A stretch of DNA of 64,000 nt from DATAUD01 sp035511075 (GTDB lineage Bacteria > Verrucomicrobiota > Verrucomicrobiia > Limisphaerales > Palsa-1400): positions 1 to 64,000 of the forward strand of contig DATKFW010000064.1 of assembly GCA_035511075.1 (NCBI GenBank). Reading direction: 5' to 3'. Made by a program: the position numbers and the translations under genes. Positions within the stretch are counted from its first letter, which is position 1, and the number at the start of each line of letters is the position of its first letter. Shown here one piece after another: positions 26,664 through 34,921 of this stretch. The notes beneath the pieces are model-generated. The model did not search any database. It saw nothing but the letters and a program-made list of their open reading frames with translations, and was not told the DNA's origin.

Positions 26664-27629
26664 TTACTTGCGCCGTTTCCACTCGGTCTTTGGCGGTTCG
26701 GGCAAGCCCTGGGCGCGAAGGGCCGTGCGGAAGTGCGTTTTGGCCACTTTGGCAAGGTCCGCGGCGCCGTGCCGGGCGACAAATTCCTTGGCCGCCGCAT
26801 CCACCGCCGCGGAAGCGCCCTTGGGAAATTCCATCCCGTATTTTTTGCTCAAATCGCGCAAACGCGTGACAAATTCGTTGCGCGCCAGGATGGACGCCGC
26901 GGCGACGGCAAGGTCTTCCTCGGCTTTGTGGCGTTGCACCAGTTCGATTCCGCGCCCAAGCGTCATCAGCGCTTTGGCGATCACACCCTTGTCATGCGCA
27001 AATTGGTCGCTGATGGCGCGCACCGGCGGCGGATTCATGCGATGGGCCACAGCCATCAGATTCTCAATGACGCGGGCATGGCCCCAGGCCAGCAGCGTGT
27101 TGACGCTCTTCATTTGCGCATAAAGTCGGTTATAAGCCTCGTTGCCAATCGGGACCACAGCGTAAAGGCAACCCGGTGTGCCGCGAATTAACTGCGCCAG
27201 TTCGGCAATGCGCCGGTCGCTGCCGATGTTTTTGGAATCCCGGATTCCGGCGGCCTTCCAGGACGGGATCATCGTCTCGTTGATATAAACGCCGGCAATG
27301 CATAGCGGCCCGAAAAAATCGCCCTTGCCGCTTTCATCCACGCCAATCCGCGGCGCGAGCAATTCAGGATTCAAAATGGTCTCGTAGCCCAGTTTGACCT
27401 CCCGCAGGATTTTGGGCTCCAGCACAAATTCGACGAAATCTTGCGTTCCCTTGCCCTGCACAACCAGCTTGCCGCTTTCGTAGAAGACGACGTTGGTCTT
27501 TTCCTTTTCGCCGGCGAACCGCGCGTAGGGAACGTCGCGGAATTTGAAATCGTTGCCGCGCAGGTGCTCCTGGAGGGAGGCGGCCTGGGCGTCGGTCAAT
27601 TTGCAAGTGTAAATGGTCAGCGGTTGCAC
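26664..27629 (-). CDS. rnhC: Ribonuclease HIII
   Basis: A 321-residue RNase H2-fold enzyme of the RnhC type that removes RNA from RNA/DNA hybrids. An N-terminal TBP-like domain (about 1-95, with VVFYESGKLVVQGKG) precedes the catalytic domain starting 'RIGVDESGKGDFFGPL'. Further acids lie in SDQFAHDKG and the 'HKAEEDLAVAAASILAR' helix. I started at the GTG at 27629 (VQPLTIYTCKL), since the upstream frame runs into the mutY region. It is divergent from mutY with a 51-nt gap. RnhC rather than RnhB is unusual in Gram-negatives but recurrent in PVC bacteria. Confidence 0.92.
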   Translation of the reverse strand: MQPLTIYTCKLTDAQAASLQEHLRGNDFKFRDVPYARFAGEKEKTNVVFYESGKLVVQGKGTQDFVEFVLEPKILREVKLGYETILNPELLAPRIGVDESGKGDFFGPLCIAGVYINETMIPSWKAAGIRDSKNIGSDRRIAELAQLIRGTPGCLYAVVPIGNEAYNRLYAQMKSVNTLLAWGHARVIENLMAVAHRMNPPPVRAISDQFAHDKGVIAKALMTLGRGIELVQRHKAEEDLAVAAASILARNEFVTRLRDLSKKYGMEFPKGASAAVDAAAKEFVARHGAADLAKVAKTHFRTALRAQGLPEPPKTEWKRRK

Positions 27630-27680
27630 GCCACCAAAAATAGCTCGACGCGATCCGAAAATAAATATCTCATTTGCGCC

Positions 27681-28790
27681 GTGGCCCGGCCCATCTCCCG
27701 CATCGCCAAAAAACTGGCGGCATGGTTTGAGCAAAGCGCCCGTGATCTCCCGTGGCGCCGCAGCAACGACCCTTACGCCATCTGGATTTCCGAAATCATG
27801 CTGCAGCAAACGCAGGTCAAAACGGTCATCCCTTATTTCCAGCGTTGGATGCGGACCCTGCCGACCATCAAGGAATTCGCCGCCGCGCGCCCGGAAATGG
27901 TGCTCAAACTATGGGAGGGCCTGGGCTACTACCGGCGCGTAGCCAATGCGCAATCGGCCGCCCGCCTGGTCATGGCCGAACATTCCGGCCAGTTTCCAGC
28001 CGGATTCGACGACATCCTCGCTCTGCCGGGAATTGGCCGATACACCGCCGGCGCCATTTCCAGCATCGCATTCAACGAGCCGGCGCCGATTCTCGACGGT
28101 AACGTCATCCGCGTATTGACGCGACTCTTCGGCGTCGCCGGCGATCCGCGGCGCAAAGAGGTCAATGCAATTCTTTGGGACACGGCGGAAAAACTGGTGT
28201 CAGTGCGGGAAATCGAACCTTCCAAGCTCAACCAGGCCTTGATGGAGCTGGGCGCGCTGGTTTGCCTGCCCCGACAACCCCGGTGCATCGAGTGTCCGGT
28301 GCGTCAACACTGTTCGGCCTGGCGCCAGGGGCGAATTGCCGCATTTCCCGCCGCGACACCGAGGACGCCCGCCACGGAGCGCCGTTTCATCGCCCTAGTG
28401 GTTCGGGAGCACGACCGGTTCCTGGTTCGGCCGCGACCCGCCGGGATTGTGAACGCGGGGCTGTGGGAATTTCCGAATTTCGAAATCCCAGTCAAAACGA
28501 AAAATCCCGCCGGGCTCGCGGCTCCTTTTGAAATCGCTGCCCGCCGGCCGTTTTTCAGCGTCCGGCACTCCATCACCCGCTACCGGATTTTGCTGGAAGC
28601 CTTCCACGCGACCAAACCGGCGGAGGCGGAAGTCGATGGCGTTTGGAAAACAATCACCCAGATGAACAGGCTCCCATTTGCCAGCGCCCATCGAAAAATC
28701 CTGAATGCCGTGCGCGGGGCCGGACGGGTTACGAGCCGCCGTTTCGGCGTTGGAGAAATCGGGCCGAAACCACATGCAGCGGATCGATGA
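27681..28790 (+). CDS. mutY: A/G-specific adenine glycosylase
   Basis: A 369-residue repair enzyme that excises adenine opposite 8-oxoguanine. 'WISEIMLQQTQVKTVIPYF' holds the catalytic Glu38. 'LPGIGRYTAGAISSIAF' is the helix-hairpin-helix, followed by the Asp of PILDGNVIRVLTR. The [4Fe-4S] loop is C-L-P-R-Q-P-R-C-I-E-C-P-V-R-Q-H-C. A Nudix-like C-terminal domain for 8-oxoG recognition starts near RRFIALVVREHD. The start is the GTG at 27681. Its end overlaps the convergent small gene at 28729-28950 by 62 nt. Confidence 0.93.
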   Translation: MARPISRIAKKLAAWFEQSARDLPWRRSNDPYAIWISEIMLQQTQVKTVIPYFQRWMRTLPTIKEFAAARPEMVLKLWEGLGYYRRVANAQSAARLVMAEHSGQFPAGFDDILALPGIGRYTAGAISSIAFNEPAPILDGNVIRVLTRLFGVAGDPRRKEVNAILWDTAEKLVSVREIEPSKLNQALMELGALVCLPRQPRCIECPVRQHCSAWRQGRIAAFPAATPRTPATERRFIALVVREHDRFLVRPRPAGIVNAGLWEFPNFEIPVKTKNPAGLAAPFEIAARRPFFSVRHSITRYRILLEAFHATKPAEAEVDGVWKTITQMNRLPFASAHRKILNAVRGAGRVTSRRFGVGEIGPKPHAADR

Positions 28791-28950
28791 GGTTGATGTA
28801 TCCTTCCTTGTCAACAATCGCAATGGCGAATTTCCCGATGAGAATAAATTCGGGATGCGGGATGTTGAATTTCTGGCCGTCGGTGGTGCGAATCGTAAAC
28901 GGGCGAAATCCGCCGCCACTCACCCTTTTTTTTAATTCCTGAACGCTCAC
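28729..28950 (-). CDS. Small 'FRPF' family protein of PVC bacteria
   Basis: A 73-residue protein from the GTG at 28950. 'RPFTIRTTDGQKFNIPHPEF', a mid-protein 'IAIVDKEGYINLID' and 'PLHVVSARF' follow the pattern of a short, very common but unnamed PVC protein: F-R-P-F-x-I-x-x-x-D-G-x-x-x-x-V-x-H-P-E, then D-x-L-H-V. It is probably a small beta-barrel. The reading frame continues upstream into rplI, but that part is a shadow of rplI. It is downstream of rplI by 37 nt and overlaps the end of mutY, convergently. Confidence 0.7.
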   Translation of the reverse strand: MSVQELKKRVSGGGFRPFTIRTTDGQKFNIPHPEFILIGKFAIAIVDKEGYINLIDPLHVVSARFLQRRNGGS

Positions 28951-28987
28951 AGTTTGAATGTGTGCCCGCCAAAAGTCGGCGTCAAGA

Positions 28988-29656
28988 TTAGTCTGCTTTC
29001 GCGGCCTTTTCAGCCTTGGCGGGCTTGTCCGATTTTTCCGCACGCGGGGCGCGCGGTTTGCGTTCGGGGCGTTCGGGCTTTTCGCCCGCGGCGGCTTCGA
29101 CGGGCGCCTGCTCTTCGCGGAGGCGTTTGTGGCCGCGCGATTCCGTTCTGGCGGCGTCATGGCCCTGCGCGGTCCGCGCGTCGGCCGGGGCGGCCAGCGG
29201 CGTGGTGCTCTCGACACGGATTTTGAGGGTGGCGTGGACCTCGGAATGGAGGCGCAGTTCAATTTCATGCTCGCCGAGGACCTTGATTGGATGTTCAAGG
29301 TGAATTTTCTTCTTGTCGAGGGCGATGTCGAATTGCGTCTTCAACTGGTCGGCAATCATTCCGGCGGTGACGGCGCCAAACATTTTGCCGTCGTCCCCCG
29401 TCTTGACTTGGAGGACGGCGATGAGTTTGGAGATGCTCTTGGAAAGCTCGGTCATCGTGTTAAACTCGTGGGCTTCCCGCTCGCCGCGGCGGCGCTTGAG
29501 GGCGTCGATGCGGCGCTTGTTGGCGCTGGTCACCGGCACGGCCAGGCCTTGCGGATAAAGATAGTTGCGCGCGTAACCGGGGGCCACCTTGACCAGATCG
29601 GATTCTCCACCCAGACCGACAATGTTTTGAATCAGGATAACTTCAGTTTTTGGCAT
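28988..29656 (-). CDS. rplI: 50S ribosomal protein bL9 with extended tail
   Basis: A 222-residue protein; typical bL9 is about 150. Residues 1-50 have the signature 'VILIQNIVGLGGESDLVKVAPGYARNYLYPQGLA', then the connecting helix and a C-domain with 'GKMFGAVTAGMIADQLK' and 'HEIELRLHSEVHATLKIRVE'. From about residue 152 there is an additional Ala/Lys/Glu/Pro-rich tail (EKPERPERKPRAPRAEKSDK) that is likely disordered. It is the last ribosomal gene of the prs-rplI operon. Confidence 0.95.
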   Translation of the reverse strand: MPKTEVILIQNIVGLGGESDLVKVAPGYARNYLYPQGLAVPVTSANKRRIDALKRRRGEREAHEFNTMTELSKSISKLIAVLQVKTGDDGKMFGAVTAGMIADQLKTQFDIALDKKKIHLEHPIKVLGEHEIELRLHSEVHATLKIRVESTTPLAAPADARTAQGHDAARTESRGHKRLREEQAPVEAAAGEKPERPERKPRAPRAEKSDKPAKAEKAAKAD

Positions 29657-29670
29657 AAAAATTCAATGGG

Positions 29671-30138
29671 TTAAAAAGGAACGTCGTCTTCTTCCGCACC
29701 CGGGCCTTCGCCTTCCGAGGCCTCTGCCGGCTTGGCATGAGGGGGGGCGGGGGCGGGGGCGGGACGGCGGGGAGCATCGGAAGGAGGCGCTCCACCTTCC
29801 GGGCGATTGGAGTCGATGAACGAGAAGGACTCCAAAACCACCTTGAGTTTGCTTTGCTTTTGGTGAGTCGTTTTGTCTTCCCAGGAATCCAGTTTGAGCC
29901 GGCCCTCGACGAGCAGGGGGCGTCCTTTGCGCATGTATTGGCAAATGACCTCGGCCTGCCGGCCCCAGACATCAACATCGATAAAGCTGACCTCCTCCTT
30001 GGATTCGCCCGATTCGCTTTTCCATGTGCGATTGACGGCCAGCGTGAAACGGGCCACGGCCGTGCCTTTGGGCGTATAGCGCAATTCGGGATCGCGCGTG
30101 AGGTTGCCCGCCAAAATGACCTTGTTGAAGCTGGCCAT
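29671..30138 (-). CDS. ssb: Single-stranded DNA-binding protein
   Basis: A 155-residue SSB. The OB-fold (1-110) starts MASFNKVILAGNLTRDPELRYTPKG and contains 'FIDVDVWGRQAEVICQYMRKGRPLLVEGRLKLDSW'. A Pro/Ala-rich linker, encoded by a G/C-run-rich stretch near 29735-29780, leads to the acidic tip EEDDVPF. That tip fits the partner-binding D-D-x-P-F tail, here Asp-Asp-Val-Pro-Phe. It lies between rpsF and rplI, as in many bacteria. Confidence 0.96.
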   Translation of the reverse strand: MASFNKVILAGNLTRDPELRYTPKGTAVARFTLAVNRTWKSESGESKEEVSFIDVDVWGRQAEVICQYMRKGRPLLVEGRLKLDSWEDKTTHQKQSKLKVVLESFSFIDSNRPEGGAPPSDAPRRPAPAPAPPHAKPAEASEGEGPGAEEDDVPF

Positions 30139-30144
30139 AGGCTC

Positions 30145-30456
30145 TTATGCGGTGACGGCGGGTTTCGGCGCGGGGGCGTGAGTAAATAGAACGCGGAAAA
30201 CGTCCTCGCTATTGGAAAAGTGGCGGCGCAACTGCGCGACAATCGTCGGGGCGCCTTCAAAAACGAAATTGACATAGAACCCGGCGGTGTATTTTCGGTC
30301 TGCCACGCGCGAAAAACTTTTCTTGTCCATTTTTTGCACGGTTTCGACTTTGCCGCCCGCCGCCGCGATTTCGGCGGAGATCTTGTCGATCGTGTCCTTG
30401 ATCGTCTCTTCCTTGGCGGTCGTATTCAACACAAACAATCCTTCGTAACGTTTCAC
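30145..30456 (-). CDS. rpsF: 30S ribosomal protein bS6
   Basis: A 103-residue protein: 'RYEGLFVLNTTAKEETIKDTI', 'KKSFSRVADRKYTAGFYVNFVFEG' and 'LRRHFSNSEDVFRVLFT' are bS6 strands and helices. It begins with GTG at 30456 in a GTGA overlap with the pth stop codon, so the two are translationally coupled. The tail is a short Pro/Ala sequence. Confidence 0.95.
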   Translation of the reverse strand: MKRYEGLFVLNTTAKEETIKDTIDKISAEIAAAGGKVETVQKMDKKSFSRVADRKYTAGFYVNFVFEGAPTIVAQLRRHFSNSEDVFRVLFTHAPAPKPAVTA

Positions 30457-31061
30457 GTTTTTCCTTTATCTGGCGGAGCCGTGACGGCCCCATTAAATCT
30501 GTTCATTGCCGCCTGGATTCCGTCGCTTAACCAGCAGTCCACTTGCTGGCAGGCACGGTCCAGAACGTCTTCCATCACCTTCAGTTCCGCGGCCGAAAAC
30601 CGGCCCAGAACGTAATCTGTTATTTCCCGGTCATCGCCCGCGCGCCGGCCGATGCCCAGTCGCAGCCGCGGGTAAGCCCGCGTGCCCAGTTGCCGTTCAA
30701 TCGATTCCAGCCCGTGATGACCGCCGCTGCTGCCTTCCGCCCGCAATCGAATCTGCCCCAACGCGAGGTCCGCGTCATCCAGAACGACCAACGTTCGGTC
30801 CGGTGGCACTTGATAAAACCGGGCCACCGCCCCCACCGCTTCGCCGCTGGCGTTCATAAACGTCTGCGGCTGGCACAAAATCACGTTTTGCCCCGCCCGT
30901 TCCAGCCTCGCCAGGCGGGCGTTGAATCGTTTCCGCGCGCCCAATTCCGCGTTCCATCTGGCCGCCAGCCGCTCCACGAGGACGAACCCAATGTTGTGCC
31001 GAGTCGCCGCGTAATCGGCCCCGGGATTGCCAAGTCCCGCAATGAGAAGCAAATTCTCCAA
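30453..31061 (-). CDS. pth: Peptidyl-tRNA hydrolase
   Basis: A 202-residue enzyme that recycles peptidyl-tRNA. 'LLIAGLGNPGADYAATRHNIGFVLVERLA' contains the catalytic His of T-R-H-N-x-G. 'LCQPQTFMNASGEAV', 'VVLDDADLALGQIRLRAEGSSGGHHGLESI' and 'YPRLRLGIGR' complete the family set. The start is TTG at 31061; no in-frame ATG precedes the first strand. It lies 15 nt after rplY and overlaps rpsF by 4 nt. Confidence 0.95.
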   Translation of the reverse strand: MENLLLIAGLGNPGADYAATRHNIGFVLVERLAARWNAELGARKRFNARLARLERAGQNVILCQPQTFMNASGEAVGAVARFYQVPPDRTLVVLDDADLALGQIRLRAEGSSGGHHGLESIERQLGTRAYPRLRLGIGRRAGDDREITDYVLGRFSAAELKVMEDVLDRACQQVDCWLSDGIQAAMNRFNGAVTAPPDKGKT

Positions 31062-31076
31062 TCACGCGGGGAAGTC

Positions 31077-31910
31077 TTACTTCTTCTTTTCCGGTTTCTT
31101 GTCGCCGGCCTTCTCGGCTGCTGCTGCCGGGGCTTTTTCGCCCGCCTTGCCAGGGGCCTTTTCCGCCCCCTTTGCAGGCGCTTTTTCGCCCGGCTTGCCG
31201 GCGGCTTTTTCGGCGCCCTTGGCCGCGCCTTTCTCGCCCGGCTTGGCCTCGCCCTCGGTTCCGTCCTCCTTCTTTTCCTTGATCATCTCCACTTCGCCGG
31301 AGGGCGATGTGGCAGATTCCAGAGCGGCGGCTTCCTGGGCTTCGCTGACCGGCGCCGCCACTGAGAGAACGGGAATGTGTTTGTCACCAAGAATTTCAAC
31401 TCCCGGCGGGGCCTTCATCTCGCCGACATGGATCGCCTTGCCGATTTCCAAATGGCTGACATCGGCCACCAAAACTTCCGGCAAGTCCTTCGGCAACGCG
31501 CGCACTTTGAGCTTGAACAAAACGTGTTCGAGGGTGCCGCCGCCGGTCTTGACGCCAATGGCCTCGCCGACCGCCTCGACCGGCACCAGGACGGTGACTT
31601 TTTCATCCTCGGCGACTTCGTGCAAATCGACGTGGAGCACCTGGTTGGAGAGCACGTGGTGCTGAACTTCCTGCACAAGCGCCAGCCTTTTGGGCTTGGG
31701 ATCGCCTTCGACGGACAGGTCCAGGAGCACGATCTCGGAGGGAGCGCCATGGATGACATCATGGATGTCTTTGAGGTTGATTTCGAGACTTTGGGGCGGG
31801 TTGTGGCGGCCGTAAATAACGGCGGGAACGCGGCCCGAAGCGCGCAATTTCTTGGCGCCGGGTCGGCGGCCTAATTTCCGCTGAAAAGCGGTTAAAGCGA
31901 CAGATTTCAT
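31077..31910 (-). CDS. rplY: 50S ribosomal protein bL25 (CTC form) with repetitive tail
   Basis: A 277-residue protein. Residues 1-95 are the 5S rRNA-binding domain (LRASGRVPAVIYG, the ALVQEVQHHVLSNQVLHVDLHEV block), and 96-185 are the TL5/CTC beta domain (VPVEAVGEAIGVKTGGGTLEH, 'LPKDLPEVLVADVSHLEIGKAIHV'). From about residue 205 a Lys/Ala/Pro/Glu/Gly tail has degenerate repeats of the type G-E-K-A-P-A-K-G-A-E-K-A and ends in KKPEKKK. Typical CTC-form tails are shorter. It is second in the prs operon, 40 nt upstream of the prs stop in map order. Confidence 0.95.
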   Translation of the reverse strand: MKSVALTAFQRKLGRRPGAKKLRASGRVPAVIYGRHNPPQSLEINLKDIHDVIHGAPSEIVLLDLSVEGDPKPKRLALVQEVQHHVLSNQVLHVDLHEVAEDEKVTVLVPVEAVGEAIGVKTGGGTLEHVLFKLKVRALPKDLPEVLVADVSHLEIGKAIHVGEMKAPPGVEILGDKHIPVLSVAAPVSEAQEAAALESATSPSGEVEMIKEKKEDGTEGEAKPGEKGAAKGAEKAAGKPGEKAPAKGAEKAPGKAGEKAPAAAAEKAGDKKPEKKK

Positions 31911-31950
31911 CGTTGTTACCTTTTACATGAAGACCGGGCATTTCGCCAGC

Positions 31951-32895
31951 TTAACTGGTGCGTCCGCCGTTAAAATCAAACAGCGACGTGATGGACGAAT
32001 TGCAATTAATTCGTTTGATCGCCTCGCCCAATAGCGGGGCCACCGACAGCGTCGTGATCTTCACCCCGTCAATGGCGGGGCGTAGGACAGTATCAGTCGT
32101 AATCAATTCGTCAATCCTGGATTTTCGCAATCTTTGGATTCCCAAATCATTGAGGAGCGCGTGGGAAACGCAGGCCACGATCTTCCTGGCCCCCTTTTTC
32201 TTGAGCAAAGCGGCGGCGCTGACCAGGGTCCCGGCCGTTTCCGTCAAATCATCCACCAACAGCACGTTGCGTCCGCGGATTTCGCCGATGACGGCCATGG
32301 CCTCGATATCTGTGGCGCTTTTCCGGCGCTTGGCCACGATGGCCAGGCCCGCCTCCAGCACCTGCGAATACGCGTGCGCCATCTTTAACCCGCCCACGTC
32401 CGGGCTGACGACCACCAGGTCGGCCAGCTTCTTGCTCTTCAAATATTCATACATCACCGGCGCGGCGTAAAGATGATCAACCGGAATATCGAAAAAACCC
32501 TGAATCTGCTGGGCGTGAAGGTCCATCGTCAGGATGCGGCTTGCCCCGGCGGCGACGAGCAGGTTGGCCACCAGTTTGGCCGTTATCGGCACGCGCGGCT
32601 GGTCTTTGCGGTCCTGGCGGGCGTAGCCGTAGAAGGGCATCACGGCCGTGATGCGCGAGGCGCTGGCGCGCCGCACCGCGTCCATCATGATGAATAATTC
32701 CATCAGGTGATGGTTGGTGGGCGGGCTGGAGGATTGGACGATGAACACGTCCTCGCCGCGGACATTTTCCTCGATCTTGACGAACGTCTCGCCGTCGGGA
32801 AAAGTGCTGATGGTGCATTTGGCCAGTTCAAGGCCGATGGAAGCGGCAATGCTTTTGGCCAGCGGCTGATTGGAAGTGCCGGAAAAAATCTTCAC
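31951..32895 (-). CDS. prs: Ribose-phosphate pyrophosphokinase
   Basis: A 314-residue PRPP synthase making PRPP from ribose-5-phosphate and ATP. Motifs: FPDGETFVKIEENVRGEDVF, 'SSPPTNHHLMELFIMMDA', 'VMPFYGYARQDRKDQPRVPI', DLHAQQIQGFFDIPVDHL, 'VVSPDVGGLKMA', 'KRRKSATDIEAMAVIGE' and the PRPP loop 'VLLVDDLTETAGTLV'. The start is GTG at 32895 (MKIFSGTSNQPLA). It leads the prs-rplY-pth-rpsF-ssb-rplI operon. Confidence 0.96.
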   Translation of the reverse strand: MKIFSGTSNQPLAKSIAASIGLELAKCTISTFPDGETFVKIEENVRGEDVFIVQSSSPPTNHHLMELFIMMDAVRRASASRITAVMPFYGYARQDRKDQPRVPITAKLVANLLVAAGASRILTMDLHAQQIQGFFDIPVDHLYAAPVMYEYLKSKKLADLVVVSPDVGGLKMAHAYSQVLEAGLAIVAKRRKSATDIEAMAVIGEIRGRNVLLVDDLTETAGTLVSAAALLKKKGARKIVACVSHALLNDLGIQRLRKSRIDELITTDTVLRPAIDGVKITTLSVAPLLGEAIKRINCNSSITSLFDFNGGRTS

Positions 32896-32980
32896 AAATA
32901 GTCAACGGATCGGCTTGCGCGTGACAGCACTGTAACAACCGCCGCGACCTCCGCAAGCACGAAAGTGGGCAATCAAGACG

Positions 32981-33034
32981 GCAGGAGTCGATCAATCGTA
33001 TTGTCGTTTGACAGTACGATCGATCGACCCCTGC
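32981..33034. repeat. Long near-perfect inverted repeat (25-bp arms)
   Basis: Arms 32981-33005 and 33010-33034 are complementary at 22 of 25 positions, with a 4-nt loop GTTT. It sits between the secreted-protein gene (stop at 33060) and prs (start at 32895). On the minus strand two of the three mismatches become G-U pairs. No T-run follows, so it is not a classical intrinsic terminator. It could be a REP/MITE-like element, an mRNA-stabilising hairpin or an attenuator. Confidence 0.75.
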
Positions 33035-33059
33035 AACACGGCGAACGAACCTCGTGGGT

Positions 33060-33815
33060 TTACGGTAATATCTCAGTATAGGATCCAGCAGGCGAAGCCA
33101 TGACCGTTCCAGATATAATAGAGGGTGTGTTCTGAATCGTTCCGTATCCCGTTCCATGGATCGTCAAGGTCCCCGAGCCGTGTACCGTTAAGACACTTTT
33201 GGTTGAAGTGGTCTCTGAACCCGAGCTCGTGAACGCACTTATGCCGACATACTCGAATTTGGTGGTGGTGCCGTCCTTGGGAGTTAGTGCGGAATCATCG
33301 TAGTTCACAATAATGGCCCGGCTCCCCGATCCGGTGCTTGCGGCGGACGAGTTCGTGCCCGATTCCTTGTAGGTTTGCCTTATGGTGTCCAATCCGGAGT
33401 TGACCGCGCCAACGGTTGTCACCGAAATAACCGAAGAAATCTTCGCGATCTCGTTTGTCCCAGTACTGTCCGTCACGTACAAATTGGACCCGTCCGATAC
33501 CAATTTGGCGCCCGCAGGAAAGTTGGTATCTAAGGAATTCTCCAGCAAAGCGAGGAGGTCGGCGGAGGTGAAGGCGTAAGTAGCGAACGTATCCTTGTAA
33601 ACCTGGACGACGTTGGTTGTCTTGCTGGATCCCGACCCCGTAACGGTCGTCATGCCGGTCCCGGGGTATTTGGCGACATCGTCTAACTTCTGCTGGTCAA
33701 CCGTCCAATTGACGGTGACCGTCCCGTGGACGTACGATGGGAGCGCTCCCGCAGCGGCATGGAACGCTGTCAGAACAATGGCCGAGACAATTGCCGAAAT
33801 TAACTTTGTTTTCAT
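33060..33815 (-). CDS. Secreted protein of unknown function, tandem paralogue A
   Basis: A 251-residue protein with signal peptide MKTKLISAIVSAIVLTAFHAAAG. The mature protein is rich in Thr, Ser and Gly and beta-strand-like, with 'NWTVDQQKLDD', 'TGSGSSKTTNVVQVYKDTF', 'LLALLENSLDTNFPAG', 'VTDSTGTNEIAKI' and 'DGTTTKFEYVGISAF'. I recognise no family and see no membrane anchor or PEP-CTERM. It is clearly a duplicate of the gene at 34016-34774. It is last of the two in transcription order. Confidence 0.75.
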   Translation of the reverse strand: MKTKLISAIVSAIVLTAFHAAAGALPSYVHGTVTVNWTVDQQKLDDVAKYPGTGMTTVTGSGSSKTTNVVQVYKDTFATYAFTSADLLALLENSLDTNFPAGAKLVSDGSNLYVTDSTGTNEIAKISSVISVTTVGAVNSGLDTIRQTYKESGTNSSAASTGSGSRAIIVNYDDSALTPKDGTTTKFEYVGISAFTSSGSETTSTKSVLTVHGSGTLTIHGTGYGTIQNTPSIISGTVMASPAGSYTEILP

Positions 33816-33965
33816 ATTTTTGGATGATTTTGTTTATCTTAGTTTGCCACCGATTTGACCGTGCGATTCCAGCACATTCGGCATGAGGCTACAAGCACAT
33901 TTTATCGTTAACCGGGTTCGCCGGGTCATCATCCCACCCCGTACCGATGAGATGGGTACTGACAT

Positions 33966-33984
33966 TTAGCCATCTTGCTGCGCG
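33966..33984 (-). repeat. Fossil of the rhomboid 3' end between the duplicated genes
   Basis: These 19 nt repeat the last codons of the rhomboid gene exactly (positions 34929-34947). On the minus strand they encode R-S-K-M-A-K, but here no complete gene precedes them. The offset of 963 nt equals the spacing of the paralogous genes, so this is a leftover from tandem duplication. Similarity continues at lower identity on the gene side, including an ACAAGCACATTTT block near 33893 and 34853. Confidence 0.8.
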
Positions 33985-34015
33985 TGGCGGCGGACAACCC
34001 TCGTGCGCTACGGGT

Positions 34016-34774
34016 CTAGTCGCCAAAGTTTTGAGAATAAGATCCTGCAGGCGAAGCAATGGCGGTTCCCGAAATGATAATCGGTGTGCCACGAATGGTT
34101 CCATAACCGAATCCATGGATCGTAAAGGTCCCCGCACCGCGTCCCGTTAAGACCTCTTCGGTTGACCTGGACGCGAAAACTGTTGCCGTGAAATCACTCA
34201 GGCCGTCGTACCGGAATTTAGTGGTGGTGCCGTCCCTGGTAATCAGGGCGGAATCGTCGTATATCACCGCAATGTACTCACTCCCCGATGCTGTGCTCCC
34301 GGCGACCGCACTCGAGCCTGACTTCTTGTAGGTTACGGTTTCGGTCTCCAATTCTGATGTGACTGAGTTAGTGGTGGACCCTGAGACAACTGAAGTAATG
34401 TTCACGATCTCGTTGGTCCCCGTACTGTCCGTAACGAACAAACTGGTCCCGTCCGATTCCAATTTGGTGCCGGCGGGAAAATTGGTATTTAAGGAATTCT
34501 CCAGAAGAGCAAGGAAGTCAGGGGAGGTGAAGGGGCCGGTGGTGAACGTATACTTATAAACCTGGACGACGTTGGTTGTCTTGCTGGATCCTGACCCCGT
34601 AATGCTCGTCTTGCCGTTCCCCGGATACTTGGGCGCATCGTCCAACTTCTGCTGGCTAACCTTCCAGTTGATTGTGATGGGCCCGTGGAAGGGCGTTAAG
34701 AGCGGACCCGCAGCGGCATGGAAGGCTATTAGAACGATGGCTGATATAATGGCCGAAATTAGCGTTTTTTTCAT
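34016..34774 (-). CDS. Secreted protein of unknown function, tandem paralogue B
   Basis: A 252-residue signal-peptide protein (MKKTLISAIISAIVLIAFHAAAG) alignable end to end with paralogue A, with an estimated 55-65% identity. Shared blocks: INW-V-x-QQKLDD, 'TGSGSSKTTNVVQVYKYTF', 'FLALLENSLNTNFPAG', 'FVTDSTGTNEI', and the C-terminal pattern G-T-x-T-I-H-G-x-G-Y-G-T-I, I-I-S-G-T-x-x-A-S-P-A-G-S-Y. It lies 147 nt downstream of the rhomboid gene on the same strand. The function is unknown. Confidence 0.75.
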   Translation of the reverse strand: MKKTLISAIISAIVLIAFHAAAGPLLTPFHGPITINWKVSQQKLDDAPKYPGNGKTSITGSGSSKTTNVVQVYKYTFTTGPFTSPDFLALLENSLNTNFPAGTKLESDGTSLFVTDSTGTNEIVNITSVVSGSTTNSVTSELETETVTYKKSGSSAVAGSTASGSEYIAVIYDDSALITRDGTTTKFRYDGLSDFTATVFASRSTEEVLTGRGAGTFTIHGFGYGTIRGTPIIISGTAIASPAGSYSQNFGD

Positions 34775-34921
34775 ATTTAATGGGTGATTTTGCTTAGTTT
34801 AGTTGGACGCGGTTTTGACGGTCCCATCGCAGCACATTCGCCACTGGCCGACAAGCACATTTTGTCGTCTGAACTAGGTTTCCTCGGGTCGCCAGCCCAT
34901 CCCCTATTAATGAGATGGGTT

